Positions 7,004 to 16,019 are shown, numbered from the stretch's first letter. The stretch: 52,304 bases of DNA from Saccharopolyspora oryzae (GCF_027853915.1 NZ_JAQGLA010000048.1:1-52304); one strand, 5' to 3'. Notes: generated from the sequence alone by a model not told the origin. Numbers and translations are program-made.

Positions 7004-8920
7004 TCACGAGCGCTCGTAGGCCCGCAGCTCCTCCTGCCGGTCGGCTTCCGCTCCGGTCGCGATCGGCGCGGTGAGCCACTGGCGCGGGATGCCGAAGGCC
7101 TCGACCAGATCCACCGCGTGCGGGCGGATCTGGCGGCACAACTCGTTGACCGCCTCGGTGATCGCCTTCGACCGGCGCGGCGTGATCCGCTCGTGCTCCA
7201 GGAACCAGGCGCGGTCCTCCTCGATGGTGGAGAGCACGAAGAGGTCGCACACCTTGTTCAGCAGCGCAGCAGTCTCCTCGTCGCGGCAGCGCTCGATCGC
7301 GCCGACGAACGCCTCCAGCAGCTGCCGCTCGACGTGCACGCGGCCCGCGCGCAGCACGTGGTCCTGAGCGCGGTTGAACACCTCGAAACCGTTGTCGCGA
7401 TTGGCCTTCCGCAGTCGGCGGCCGAGACCGTCGAGGACGTGGCGCTCGCGCTCGTCGAACATCTCGAGCTGCCAGCCGCGGTCGAGGATGTCGTCCTTGC
7501 CCGAGCCGTCCATGATCCGCTGCACCAGGGACCGGGTGGCGCTGCGCTCGAACATCGCGCTGACGAACTGGTCGGCCAGGAACTTGGCCAGGCCGAGCGT
7601 GCCGAGGTCGGAGAACTGGTCCTTGTAGTCGGTCAGCAGCCCCTTGGCGACCAGCTGCAGCAGCACCGTGTTGTCGCCTTCGAAAGTGGTGAAGACGTCG
7701 GTGTCGGCCTTGAGCTGCGCCAGCTGGTTCTCCGCCAGGTAGCCCGCGCCTCCGCACGCCTCGCGGCAGGTCTGGATGGTGCGGGTGGCGTGCCAGGTGG
7801 TGATCGCCTTGAGCCCGGCCGCGCGGGCTTCCAGCTCGCGCTGCGCCCGCTCGTCGGTCGGCCCGTCGTGCAGGCTCGCCACCAGCTCTTCCTGCGCGAA
7901 GTGCAGGGCGAAGGTCTTGGCCAGCGCGGGCAGCAGTTTCCGCTGGTGCGCCAGGTAGTCCAGCACCACGACCTCGTCGGCGGAGCCGGGCCGGCCGAAC
8001 TGGCGGCGCACGTCGCCGTAGCGCAGCGCGATCTCCAGCGCGAGCTTGGCGGCGCTGCCCGCGGTGCCCGCCACCGACACCCGGCCGCGGATCAGCGTGC
8101 CGAGCATGGTGAAGAACCGCTTGCCCTTGCTGGCGATCGGGCTGCTGTAGGTGCCGTCCTCGGCGACGTCGCCGTAGCGGTTGAGCAGCGCCTCGCGCGG
8201 CACCCGGACCTGGTCGAAGACGATCCGGCCGTTGTCCACGCCGTTGAGCCCGGCCTTGCGGCCGCAGTCGGTGATCTCCACGCCCGGCAGCGGATTCCCG
8301 GCCTGGTCGCGGATCGGCACCAGCAGCGCGTGCACGCCGTGGCCTTCCCCGCCGGTGATCAGCTGGGCGAAGACGACCGCCATCCGACCGTCGCGGGCGG
8401 CGTTGCCGATGTACTCCTTGCGCGCCGCTTCGTGCGGCGTATGCACGACGAATTCCTGCGACTCCGGGTCGTAGGTGGCGGTGGTGCGCAGGTTCTGGAC
8501 GTCCGAGCCGTGGCCGGTCTCGGTCATCGCGAAGCAGCCCGGCAGCTCCGCGCTCATGATGTCGCTCAGGTAGCGCTCGTGGTGGCGTTCAGTGCCCAGC
8601 GCGACGACCGCGCCGCCGAACAGTCCCCATTGGACACCGGACTTGACCATCAGCGACAGGTTGCCGGGCAGCATCTCCAGCGACACCACCGAACCACCGG
8701 TGTCGCCGCTGCCGCCGTAGGCGGACGGGAAGCCGAGACCGGGGACGCCGGTCTTGGCCAGCTGCTGCAGCTGCTCGAGGGTCCGCGCGCGGTGGCTCTC
8801 GGTGTCGAGGTCGTCAGCGGGCGCGAGGTCGACGCCGTCCAGCGCCTCCCGGACCTGGTTGCGAACGTGCGCCCAGCGTCCGTCCAGCAACGCCGTCAGC
8901 TCGCCTGCGTCGAATGCCAT
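7004..8920 (-). CDS. Acyl-CoA oxidase/dehydrogenase-family flavoenzyme
   Basis: A 638-aa protein, longer than ordinary acyl-CoA dehydrogenases (about 380 aa) and close to acyl-CoA oxidases. It introduces a trans-2 double bond into acyl-CoA in beta-oxidation using FAD. Visible motifs in order: GCFAMTETGHGSDV (substrate/FAD loop), RRQFGRPGSADEVVVLDYLAHQ, CREACGGAGYLAENQL, and TFEGDNTVLLQ, whose Glu matches the catalytic base position of acyl-CoA oxidases, then a C-terminal second alpha domain. Whether oxygen or an electron-transfer flavoprotein is the acceptor cannot be told. The ATG at 8920 has GGAGG upstream; the open frame beyond it is antisense to the MerR-PP2C gene and is not coding. A GTTAC-N6-GTAAC dyad lies 40 bp upstream. 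Confidence 0.9.
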   Translation of the reverse strand: MAFDAGELTALLDGRWAHVRNQVREALDGVDLAPADDLDTESHRARTLEQLQQLAKTGVPGLGFPSAYGGSGDTGGSVVSLEMLPGNLSLMVKSGVQWGLFGGAVVALGTERHHERYLSDIMSAELPGCFAMTETGHGSDVQNLRTTATYDPESQEFVVHTPHEAARKEYIGNAARDGRMAVVFAQLITGGEGHGVHALLVPIRDQAGNPLPGVEITDCGRKAGLNGVDNGRIVFDQVRVPREALLNRYGDVAEDGTYSSPIASKGKRFFTMLGTLIRGRVSVAGTAGSAAKLALEIALRYGDVRRQFGRPGSADEVVVLDYLAHQRKLLPALAKTFALHFAQEELVASLHDGPTDERAQRELEARAAGLKAITTWHATRTIQTCREACGGAGYLAENQLAQLKADTDVFTTFEGDNTVLLQLVAKGLLTDYKDQFSDLGTLGLAKFLADQFVSAMFERSATRSLVQRIMDGSGKDDILDRGWQLEMFDERERHVLDGLGRRLRKANRDNGFEVFNRAQDHVLRAGRVHVERQLLEAFVGAIERCRDEETAALLNKVCDLFVLSTIEEDRAWFLEHERITPRRSKAITEAVNELCRQIRPHAVDLVEAFGIPRQWLTAPIATGAEADRQEELRAYERS

Positions 8921-8959
8921 CGCGGCCTCCACTCGTCGGTACCGACTGCTCCAAGCGTA

Positions 8960-8975
8960 GTTACCGACGAGTAAC
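8960..8975. promoter_or_regulatory. GTTACCGACGAGTAAC operator in the divergent acyl-CoA oxidase/merR-PP2C promoter region
   Basis: GTTAC-N6-GTAAC inverted repeat 40 bp upstream of the acyl-CoA enzyme. A second dyad GTCGGTACCGAC lies at 8935-8946, closer to the gene. Related boxes are at 3939 and 30336. Dyads of this size upstream of fatty-acid genes usually bind TetR-family repressors that sense acyl-CoA; that link is inferred. Confidence 0.5.
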
Positions 8976-9005
8976 CTCGCCACGTGACCTGGCTCTCCGG
9001 AGCGT

Positions 9006-9036
9006 TTGACCTTCACCCCGGGGCAAGCCGCAGGGT
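9006..9036 (+). promoter_or_regulatory. Candidate MerR-type promoter of the merR-PP2C gene
   Basis: TTGACC (9006-9011), a 19-nt spacer, then CAGGGT (9031-9036). The spacer carries an imperfect dyad CTTCACCCC/GGGGCAAG. Over-long 19-nt spacers with a dyad are the hallmark of promoters twisted by MerR-family regulators, so autoregulation is likely. Confidence 0.5.
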
Positions 9037-9076
9037 CGGGGCACCGGGCGAGGAGCCCGGCACGAGGAGGTGAGTC

Positions 9077-10147
9077 GTGGACGGACTGAGCATCGGTGAA
9101 TTCGCACGCGCCTCGGGCCTGACGCCCAAGGCACTGCGACTCTACGACGAACTCGGACTCCTGCCACCCGAGCACGTCGACCAGCGCACCGGCTACCGGA
9201 CCTACGTCCTGGAGCAGCTGGGCAAGGCGCAGCTGGTCGCCCGGCTGCGCTCGCTCGGCATGCCGCTGGCCCGGATCCGGGTCGTCGTCGACCTGCCACC
9301 GCTGGCCGCCGCCGCGGAGGTCATGTCGTACTGGCGGCAGGTCGAAGCCGAGACCGCGGCCCGCCGCGAGCAGGCCACCGCACTCGTGACCGACCTGTCC
9401 AGGAAGGACTTCGCCGTGACCAGCACTTCGGAATGGGAACTGCGCTGCGCCGCCCGCACGGACTGCGGGCTGGTGCGGCGGAGCAACGAGGACTCGGTGC
9501 TCGCGGGCTCGCGGTTGTTCGCCGTGGCCGACGGATTCGGGATGGAGGGCGAAGAACGAGCCGTCAGCGGCGCGGCGCTCGAAGCCCTCAGAACGCTGGA
9601 TTCCGCTGAATCGAGCGGTGATCTGCTGCGCGACCTCGGTGACGCGACCGGATCCGCGCGTCGGGCGGTGCACGAGTTCTCCGGCACCGAAAGGGAGAAC
9701 GTCGGCACCACGCTGACGGCGATGCTGTGGTCCGGATCCGGATTCGCCCTGGCGCACGTGGGAGATTCGCGCGCCTACTTGTTGCGCGGTGGCGAGCTCG
9801 CCCAGATCACCCACGACCACACCTTCGTCCAGTCCCTTGTGGACGAAGGACGGCTGACCCCGGAAGAAGCTGCGGCGCACCCGAAACGAGCTGAACTGCT
9901 GCGCGCGCTGGAACGCAGCGGCAGCGCGGAACCGGATCTGCACCTGCGCGAAGCGCACACCGGGGATCGCTACCTGCTGTCCTCGGACGGTCTGCACGCC
10001 GTGCTGAGCGACCGAGTCCTGCGGGACGTTCTCGATTCCGCTTCCAGCCCGAAGGAAGCGGTCGACCACTTCGTGCGGCAGGTCCACGACGCCGGAGCAC
10101 CGGACAACGTCTCCTGCGTGGTGATCGACGCCGTCTCCCGCAACTGA
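9077..10147 (+). CDS. MerR-type DNA-binding domain fused to a PP2C serine/threonine phosphatase
   Basis: A 356-aa protein. Residues 3-70 are a MerR winged helix (SIGEFARASGLTPKALRLYDELGLL, then RTGYRTY). Residues 72-110 form a helical linker. Residues 120-353 are a complete PP2C domain with the metal-binding and catalytic pattern intact: RSNED (Asp139), ADGFG (Asp152), GTTLTA, HVGDSRAYLLRGG (Asp230), SSDGLHAVL (Asp304) and APDNVS (Asp343). It should both bind DNA and dephosphorylate Ser/Thr. GTG at 9077 has GAGGAGG upstream. A MerR-type promoter precedes it. Fusing a phosphatase where MerR proteins usually have an effector-sensing domain suggests that phosphorylation state is the signal or the output. 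It is divergent from the acyl-CoA oxidase gene. Confidence 0.92.
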   Translation: MDGLSIGEFARASGLTPKALRLYDELGLLPPEHVDQRTGYRTYVLEQLGKAQLVARLRSLGMPLARIRVVVDLPPLAAAAEVMSYWRQVEAETAARREQATALVTDLSRKDFAVTSTSEWELRCAARTDCGLVRRSNEDSVLAGSRLFAVADGFGMEGEERAVSGAALEALRTLDSAESSGDLLRDLGDATGSARRAVHEFSGTERENVGTTLTAMLWSGSGFALAHVGDSRAYLLRGGELAQITHDHTFVQSLVDEGRLTPEEAAAHPKRAELLRALERSGSAEPDLHLREAHTGDRYLLSSDGLHAVLSDRVLRDVLDSASSPKEAVDHFVRQVHDAGAPDNVSCVVIDAVSRN

Positions 10148-10165
10148 AAACCGCTCTGAAAAGCG

Positions 10166-10200
10166 AAAAGCCGCCCCGCGCGAGTTGCGGGGCGGCTTTT
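10166..10200. terminator. Bidirectional intrinsic terminator between merR-PP2C and leuS
   Basis: Perfect 14-bp stem AAAAGCCGCCCCGC (10166-10179) / GCGGGGCGGCTTTT (10187-10200) with a 7-nt loop. It has a T-run on both strands and ends 10 bp from the leuS stop. Confidence 0.9.
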
Positions 10201-10210
10201 CCCAGGTTCG

Positions 10211-13075
10211 TCAGGCGACGACGTTGACCAGGCGGCCTGGAACGACGATCACCTTGCGCGGGTCCTTGCCGTTCAGAGCTGCGGCGATCTTCTCGTCCGC
10301 CAGCGCCGCGGCCTTCACCGCGTCCTGGTCCGCCGAGGCCGGCACCACGACCCGGGAGCGGACCTTGCCGTTGACCTGGATCGGGTACTCCGCGGTGTCC
10401 TCGACCAGGTACTCCTCGTCGGCCACCGGGAACGGGCCGTGCGCCAGGCTCTCCGCGTTGCCCAGCCGGGCCCACAGCTCCTCGGCCAGGTGCGGCGTCA
10501 GCGGCGCGACCATCAGCACCAGCGGCTCCACCACCGCGCGCGGGGTGCCCGCCGCGGACGCGTAGGCCTTGGTGATCCGGTTGTTGAACTCGATCAGCTT
10601 CGCCACCGCGGTGTTGAACCGCATCTCCGCGTAGTCCTCGCGGACCCCGGCGATGGTCTTGTGCAGCGCGCGCAGCATCTCGACGTCCGGCTGCTCGTCG
10701 GTCACCCGCAGCTCACCGGTGGTCTCGTCGACGACGTTGCGCCACAGCCGCTGCAGGAACCGGTGCGAGCCGACGACGTCCTTGGTCGCCCACGGCCGCG
10801 AGGAGTCCAGCGGACCCATCGCCATCTCGTACAGCCGCAGCGTGTCCGCGCCGTAGGCGTCGGCCATCTCGTCCGGGGAGACGGAGTTCTTCAGGCTCTT
10901 GCCCATCTTCCCGTACTCGCGGCGGACTTCCTCGCCCTGGAAGAAGAACTTGCCGTCGCGCTCCTCCACCTCCTCGGCCGGGACGTAGACGCCGCGCGAG
11001 TCGGTGTAGGCGTAGGCCTGGATGTAGCCCTGGTTGTACAGCCGCCGGTACGGCTCCTCCGCCGACAGGTGGCCCAGGTCGAACAGGACCTTCTGCCAGA
11101 ACCGCGAGTACAGCAGGTGCAGCACCGCGTGCTCCACGCCGCCGACGTACAGGTCCACGCCGCCCGGGTCGCTCGCACCGTGCTGCGCGGGGCGCTTGCC
11201 CATCCAGTACTGCTCGTTGGCCGGGTCGACGAACCGCTCGCCGTTGTCCGGGTCGATGTAGCGCAGCTGGTACCAGCAGGAACCGGCCCACTGCGGCATC
11301 ACGTTGGTGTCGCGCTCGTAGTGCTGCAGCCCGTCGCCCAGGTCCAGCTCGACGTTGGCCCACTCGGTGGCCTTGGCCAGCGGCGGCTCCGGCCGGCTGT
11401 CGGCGTCCTCCGGCTCGAAGGTGCGCGGCGAGTAGTCCTCGACCTCGGGCAGCACCACCGGCAGCTGGTCCTCGGGCAGGCCCTGCGGCAGGCCGTCCTC
11501 GCCGTAGACGATCGGGAACGGCTCGCCCCAGTAGCGCTGCCGGGCGAACAGCCAGTCCCGCAGCTTGTACTGCACGGTGCCGCGGCCGTGGCCGTGCTCC
11601 TCCAGCCAGCTGATGATCGCCTTCTTGGCGTCCTCCAGCTCCAGGCCGTTCAGGTCCAGCCCGATCTGCGGGTTCGCGGAGTTGATCCGCGGCCCGGAAC
11701 CGGTGAAGGCACCGCCCTCGAAGTCCGCGGGCGGCTGCACGGTGCGCACGATCGGCAGCCCGAAGACCTCGGCGAACTCGTGGTCGCGGGTGTCCTCGCC
11801 GGGCACCGCCATGATCGCGCCGGTGCCGTAGCCCATCAGCACGTAGTCGGCGATGAACACCGGGATCCGCTCGCCGTTGACCGGGTTGGTCGCCCAGGCA
11901 CCGGTGAAGACGCCGGTCTTCTCCTTGTTCTCCTGGCGGTCCAGGTCGGACTTCATCGACGCCGCGCGCCGGTACTGCGCGACGGCCTCCGCCGGGGTGG
12001 CCGCACCGCCGGTCCAGCGGTCGTCCGCGCCCTCCGGCCATGACGTCGCGGTCAGCTCGTCGACCAGCGGGTGCTCCGGGGCCAGCACCATGTAGGTCAC
12101 GCCGAACAGCGTGTCCGGGCGGGTGGTGAAGACCTCGACGTGGTGCGCGGAGCCGTCCAGCGGGAACACCACGTTCGCGCCCTGCGAGCGGCCGATCCAG
12201 TTCCGCTGCATGGTCTTGACCTTCTCCGGCCAGTCCAGCCGGTCCAGGTCGTCGACCAGGCGGTCGGCGTAGGCGGTGATCCGCATCATCCACTGCTTCA
12301 GGTTCTTGCGGAACACCGGGAAGTTGCCGCGCTCGGTCAGGCCGTCGGCGGTGACCTCCTCGTTGGCCACCACGGTGCCCAGGCCCGGCGCCCAGTTGAC
12401 CGGCGCCTCGGAGACGTAGGCCAGGCGGTGCGAGTCGATGATCTCGCGCTGCTCGACGCGGGACAGCTCGCTCCACGCGCGGCCGTCCGGGGTGGCGCGC
12501 TCACCGCTGGCGAACTGGTCCTCCAGCTCGCTGATCGGCCGCGCCCGGCGCGCGTCGGCGTCGTACCAGGCGTTGAAGATCTGCAGGAAGATCCACTGCG
12601 TCCAGCGGTAGAAGTCGATGTCGGTGGTGGCGATCCGGCGGCGCTCGTCGTGGCCCAGGCCCAGGCGGCGGATCTGCCCCAGGTACCGCTCGATGTTCTG
12701 CTCGGTGGTGGTCCGCGGGTGGGTCCCGGTCTGCACCGCGTACTGCTCGGCGGGCAGGCCGAACGCGTCGAAGCCCATCGTGTGCAGGACGTTGCGGCCC
12801 TGCATCCGGTGGTAGCGGGCGTAGACGTCGGTGCCGATGAAGCCCAGCGGGTGGCCGACGTGCAGGCCCGCGCCCGAGGGGTACGGGAACATGTCCTGGA
12901 CGAACAGCTTGTCCTCGGGCACGTCACCCTTGAGCGACCCGGCCGGGTTGGGCGCGTGGAAGGTGCCGCGCTCCTCCCACCGGTTCTGCCACCGCTGCTC
13001 GATCTCGACCGCCGTCTCCGCGGTGTAGCGGTGCTGCGGAACCTCTTCGGTCGAGGTCTCTGCCTGGCCACTCAT
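10211..13075 (-). CDS. leuS: Leucyl-tRNA synthetase
   Basis: A 954-aa class I synthetase charging tRNA-Leu with leucine, length typical for actinobacteria. The HIGH-type motif is HVGH (residues 72-75 in [16 protein letters not shown]) and the KMSKS-type motif is KMGKS (near residue 720). The CP1 editing domain lies between, with [21 protein letters not shown], where Asp and Thr residues form the hydrolytic pocket. A C-terminal anticodon-binding helical domain ends in the [15 protein letters not shown] region and the [13 protein letters not shown] strand. The gene ends at a strong bidirectional terminator and is preceded by a structured leader or upstream terminator (13142-13221). Confidence 0.97.
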   Translation of the reverse strand: MSGQAETSTEEVPQHRYTAETAVEIEQRWQNRWEERGTFHAPNPAGSLKGDVPEDKLFVQDMFPYPSGAGLHVGHPLGFIGTDVYARYHRMQGRNVLHTMGFDAFGLPAEQYAVQTGTHPRTTTEQNIERYLGQIRRLGLGHDERRRIATTDIDFYRWTQWIFLQIFNAWYDADARRARPISELEDQFASGERATPDGRAWSELSRVEQREIIDSHRLAYVSEAPVNWAPGLGTVVANEEVTADGLTERGNFPVFRKNLKQWMMRITAYADRLVDDLDRLDWPEKVKTMQRNWIGRSQGANVVFPLDGSAHHVEVFTTRPDTLFGVTYMVLAPEHPLVDELTATSWPEGADDRWTGGAATPAEAVAQYRRAASMKSDLDRQENKEKTGVFTGAWATNPVNGERIPVFIADYVLMGYGTGAIMAVPGEDTRDHEFAEVFGLPIVRTVQPPADFEGGAFTGSGPRINSANPQIGLDLNGLELEDAKKAIISWLEEHGHGRGTVQYKLRDWLFARQRYWGEPFPIVYGEDGLPQGLPEDQLPVVLPEVEDYSPRTFEPEDADSRPEPPLAKATEWANVELDLGDGLQHYERDTNVMPQWAGSCWYQLRYIDPDNGERFVDPANEQYWMGKRPAQHGASDPGGVDLYVGGVEHAVLHLLYSRFWQKVLFDLGHLSAEEPYRRLYNQGYIQAYAYTDSRGVYVPAEEVEERDGKFFFQGEEVRREYGKMGKSLKNSVSPDEMADAYGADTLRLYEMAMGPLDSSRPWATKDVVGSHRFLQRLWRNVVDETTGELRVTDEQPDVEMLRALHKTIAGVREDYAEMRFNTAVAKLIEFNNRITKAYASAAGTPRAVVEPLVLMVAPLTPHLAEELWARLGNAESLAHGPFPVADEEYLVEDTAEYPIQVNGKVRSRVVVPASADQDAVKAAALADEKIAAALNGKDPRKVIVVPGRLVNVVA

Positions 13076-13141
13076 CGGTTTGTGTCCTTCCCTGCCTTGC
13101 CCTCGAACGCGCGAGTCGTGCGCTCCTAGTGTGCCGCCTGC

Positions 13142-13221
13142 GAAAAACGGAAAACCCCCCAGGCCCTACCGGGCATGAGGGGTCGCCGCGTTGACGTCGC
13201 CTAGCGGACGGTCAACGCGGC
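13142..13221 (-). terminator. Tandem hairpins upstream of leuS, the second with a T-tract
   Basis: Reading the minus strand, an 11-bp stem (arms 13211-13221 and 13185-13195, GCCGCGTTGAC/GTCAACGCGGC) is followed by a 12-bp stem with one mismatch (13155-13182, tetraloop GGTA) and then TTTTCCGTTTTT. The second is a clear intrinsic terminator. It probably ends the phytase-like transcript, or it could attenuate leuS if transcription starts upstream. No T-box AGGGTGG-type motif is seen. Confidence 0.7.
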
Positions 13222-13292
13222 CTCGCAAGGAGCAGCCTCGCGCACATGCACCAAGGGTAACCGAGAGCGCCAAACGCGTTTTTCACCGCAGC

Positions 13293-14360
13293 TCAGCGGA
13301 CGGCGAGGGTGATGAGCTGAGTGGTCTGGGCGGGGGAGAAGTTGTCGTCGCTGACGAGGGTCAGGGTGCGGCGGCCGTCCGGCAGGCGCGGGCCCCAGGT
13401 CATGCCCTCGACGTTGTCGATCGTGCTCAGGTCCAGGTCGGACAGGTCGACCAGCAGTTCCTTGCGGAGCGGGCGGACGTTCGCGCCGGTCAGCGAGTCG
13501 ACGTCGCGGACGTCCGTGGCGCCGCGCAGGTCGACGCGGTAGATGCGGATCGAGTTGCCGACGCCGGTGACGAAGGAGCGCTCCATCACCAGGTACTGGC
13601 CACCTCGGTCGGCCAGGACCGCGCTGACCCCGTTGTTGCTGAAACCGCCGGTCGGCGACTCGGCGAACACCGGGTCCAGCGGGTAGGCGTACTGGCCGAG
13701 GACGTGACCGCCGCGGCTCTGCACGCTGATCCGGGACAGGGCGCCGTGCTCGGTGGTCGGCGACTCGCCGTCCTGGACCAGCGGGCCTTCCATCGCGGTG
13801 ACCACCCGGGTGCCGCCGTCGGCCAGCGTGAGGCCCTCCAGCACCTCGTTCTGCTTCGGCCCGGTCTCCGGCCGCATCCGCAGGTTGTCCGGGATCGGCA
13901 GGTCGCCGGTGAAGGCGCCGTCGGCGCTCGCGCGGCGGATCGTCGGGTCGATCAGCTGCTGGGCGCGCTCGCCCTCGCTGGTCCACCAGATCTCGCCGGT
14001 CCACGGGTCCCAGCGCACGTCCTCCGGGTCGACGGTGCCCTTCGGGTAGGTCGTGCCGTCCGGGCGCAGCAGCGGCTTCGTGCCGGTGAGCCGGAACTCG
14101 CTCCCGTCGAAGCGGCCGGTGTAGATCCGCGCCGGCTGCTTGTCGGAGCGGTCGTCGCTGATCAGCACCCACTCCCCGGTCCTGGGGTCGTAGTCCAGCC
14201 CGGACAACCCGCCGACCGTGGTCCCCTCGAACTGCATCGCGTGCGGCAACGTCGTCTCGCCGACCAGCTCGACCCGGTCGGTCCCGGCTCCCGCCGGAGC
14301 CGCCGCCGCGACCAGCAGCGCGGAGGCCAGCACCCCGCTCAGCGCAGTTGTCCTCACCAT
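13293..14360 (-). CDS. Secreted phytase-like / esterase-like beta-propeller protein
   Basis: A 355-aa exported protein. The N-terminus VRTTALSGVLASALLVAAAAPAGAG is a signal peptide. The mature part matches the esterase-like activity of phytase family: GGLSGLDYDPRTGEWVLISDDRSD near the start, RPDGTTYPKGTVDPEDVRWDP, IWWTSEGER, and NVEGMTWGPRLPDGRRTLTLVSDDNFS near the end. These proteins are thought to hydrolyse phosphoesters, but direct evidence is limited to some members. GTG/ATG choice: start 14360 gives a good signal peptide; an upstream GTG at 14393 would add 11 polar residues. The upstream region contains two identical palindromes. Confidence 0.85.
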   Translation of the reverse strand: MVRTTALSGVLASALLVAAAAPAGAGTDRVELVGETTLPHAMQFEGTTVGGLSGLDYDPRTGEWVLISDDRSDKQPARIYTGRFDGSEFRLTGTKPLLRPDGTTYPKGTVDPEDVRWDPWTGEIWWTSEGERAQQLIDPTIRRASADGAFTGDLPIPDNLRMRPETGPKQNEVLEGLTLADGGTRVVTAMEGPLVQDGESPTTEHGALSRISVQSRGGHVLGQYAYPLDPVFAESPTGGFSNNGVSAVLADRGGQYLVMERSFVTGVGNSIRIYRVDLRGATDVRDVDSLTGANVRPLRKELLVDLSDLDLSTIDNVEGMTWGPRLPDGRRTLTLVSDDNFSPAQTTQLITLAVR

Positions 14361-14430
14361 GCCCGAATCACACCCGATCAGGGTGTCCACCAAGTGTCGA
14401 TCAGGTGACCCCTCGCTCCCACCAGGACCA

Positions 14431-14490
14431 CAGTTTCAATTGAAACTGCGATTCCCCGTGCCTGGCGTGCGCAGTTTCAATTGAAACTGC
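14431..14490. repeat. Two identical CAGTTTCAATTGAAACTG palindromes, 41 bp apart
   Basis: Copies at 14431-14448 and 14472-14489 (the latter extended to a 20-bp dyad 14471-14490) lie between divergent genes. The 41-bp centre-to-centre spacing is about four helical turns. A third identical copy is at 1969. They may be an operator pair for the divergent promoters or copies of a small repeat family. Confidence 0.7.
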
Positions 14491-14560
14491 GGATTCACCG
14501 GAGCCCCGGACGGGTGTACTGCGAACGGGCGTAAGTGCACCGTGATGCAGGTCAAGTCGG

Positions 14561-14995
14561 GTGTTCTCCTACGCTGGTGCGGTGCTCGCTGTTCAGGTGA
14601 TCCTCTGCGCGATCTTGGTCCTCGGCGGGGCGGCTCTGCTGCTGCTCGGCTTCCGGGGGCTGCGCGGGCAGCTGCCCCGCAACCGCTACGTCGGTGTCCG
14701 CACCCCCGCCGCCATGAGCAGCGACGAGGCCTTCGACGTCGCCAACCGCGCGGCCGCGCCCGCGATGCTGGCCGGTGGCGCGGCGGCCGTGCTGGCCGGT
14801 GCGTCGCTGCCGGTGCTGGCCTCGACGTTCTCCGTGGTGATGATCTCGGTGTTCGGTCTGGTCGGGGCGTTCGCGCTGATGACCGCGGGCGGCGTGGTCG
14901 GCAACCGCGCGGCCGAGGCGGTGCCCGCCCCGGCGCCCGCCGGTGGTTGCGGTGGCTGCGCCGGCGGCTGCTGCAGCTCGCTCCCGCGCGACTGA
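14561..14995 (+). CDS. SdpI-family small membrane protein with Cys/Gly-rich tail
   Basis: A 144-aa integral membrane protein with hydrophobic segments at about residues 7-30, 67-90 and 93-112. Between the first two lies LPRNRYVGVRTPAAMSSDEAFDVANRAAAP, the conserved cytoplasmic segment of the SdpI/YhfL family (SdpI gives immunity to the SdpC toxin in Bacillus; most homologues have unknown roles). The C-terminus GGCGGCAGGCCSS has five cysteines in a Gly-rich stretch, which could bind metal or anchor a cluster. GTG at 14561 lacks a strong ribosome site. It is divergent from the phytase-like gene and 57 bp upstream of corA. Confidence 0.75.
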   Translation: MFSYAGAVLAVQVILCAILVLGGAALLLLGFRGLRGQLPRNRYVGVRTPAAMSSDEAFDVANRAAAPAMLAGGAAAVLAGASLPVLASTFSVVMISVFGLVGAFALMTAGGVVGNRAAEAVPAPAPAGGCGGCAGGCCSSLPRD

Positions 14996-15052
14996 TCGGG
15001 ACACGACCGCGATACCCCTTCTGACCGAGGCCGCACGTGGCAACGTGGCGGC

Positions 15053-16018
15053 ATGCTGAGGTGTACTCGCTTCCACGCCGGCGGGTCTTCGGAGATCGCC
15101 GAGGACGACGTGCTCGACTCCCTGCGGAGCGTGCCGGAGGACAGCTTCGTGTGGCTGGCGCTGTCGCCGGCCCGGCTGGACCTGCTGCACGACGCGGCCC
15201 GCGTGCTGGAACTCCCGCAGCTGGCCGTGGACAACGCGGCGCACCCCCACCAGCGCGCCAGGATCGAGCAGTACCCGAACTGCGTCTACCTGGTCCTCAA
15301 GGTCCTCAGCTACACCGAGTCCACCTCGCAGATCAGCACCGGCGACGTGGTCCTGTTCCTGACCCCGAACGCGCTGATCACCGTCGTGCACGGCACCGAG
15401 GACCCGACCGCCGAGGCGCGGCGCCGGGCCGCTGACCTCCCGGAACTGCTCGACAGCGGCCCGCGCGCAGCGGCCTACCTGGTCACCGACACGGTCGTCA
15501 ACGCCTACCTCTCCGCCGCCGACCAGCTCCGCGGCGATCTCACCGAGCTGGAGCAGCGCGTCTTCGCGCCCGGCCGGGACGACGTGACCCCGGACCTGTA
15601 CTCGCTGAAGCGGGAGGTGCTGGAGGCCCGCGACGCCGTCGAGCCGCTGCTGCCGGTGGCGCACCGGCTGGTCCAGCCGAACAACGGCGAGGCCGGTCCG
15701 CTCCGGCACCACTTCCGCGACGTGGCCAACCACCTGCTGCGGGTCGGCCGCGATCTGAGCTCCTGCGACGAGCTGCTCACCTCGGTGCTGGACGCCCAGT
15801 TCTCCCGGGCCGGGCTCTGGCAGAACGAGGACATGCGCAAGATCTCGGCCTGGGCGGCCATCGCGCTGGTGCCCACCATCGTGGGCGGGATCTACGGGAT
15901 GAACTTCGAGAACATGCCCGAACTGCACTGGTCGTTCGGCTACCCGCTGGCGATCCTGGTGATCATCGGGGCCTGCACCGGCCTGTACGCGGCCCTCCGC
16001 CACAACCGCTGGCTCTGA
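15053..16018 (+). CDS. CorA-family divalent cation transporter
   Basis: A 321-aa protein with a large N-terminal cytoplasmic domain and two C-terminal transmembrane helices (about 262-281 and 297-315). The signature YGMN (GMN at 282-284) ends the first helix, followed by FENMPEL, the periplasmic loop that selects hydrated Mg2+. The family imports Mg2+, and sometimes Co2+ or Ni2+, as a pentamer. ATG at 15053 is used. The gene ends only two bases before a DnaA-box cluster. It could be cotranscribed with the SdpI-like gene. Confidence 0.9.
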   Translation: MLRCTRFHAGGSSEIAEDDVLDSLRSVPEDSFVWLALSPARLDLLHDAARVLELPQLAVDNAAHPHQRARIEQYPNCVYLVLKVLSYTESTSQISTGDVVLFLTPNALITVVHGTEDPTAEARRRAADLPELLDSGPRAAAYLVTDTVVNAYLSAADQLRGDLTELEQRVFAPGRDDVTPDLYSLKREVLEARDAVEPLLPVAHRLVQPNNGEAGPLRHHFRDVANHLLRVGRDLSSCDELLTSVLDAQFSRAGLWQNEDMRKISAWAAIALVPTIVGGIYGMNFENMPELHWSFGYPLAILVIIGACTGLYAALRHNRWL

Positions 16019-16019
16019 G

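Noticed and set aside
8921..10087. N-terminal extension of the acyl-CoA oxidase frame to 10087
   Set aside because: Entirely antisense to the MerR-PP2C gene; the ATG at 8920 has a good ribosome site and the family start.
13076..13292. T-box or leucine leader peptide controlling leuS
   Set aside because: No AGGGTGG/GGTACCGCG-type T-box sequence and no short ORF with runs of Leu codons; only hairpins are visible.
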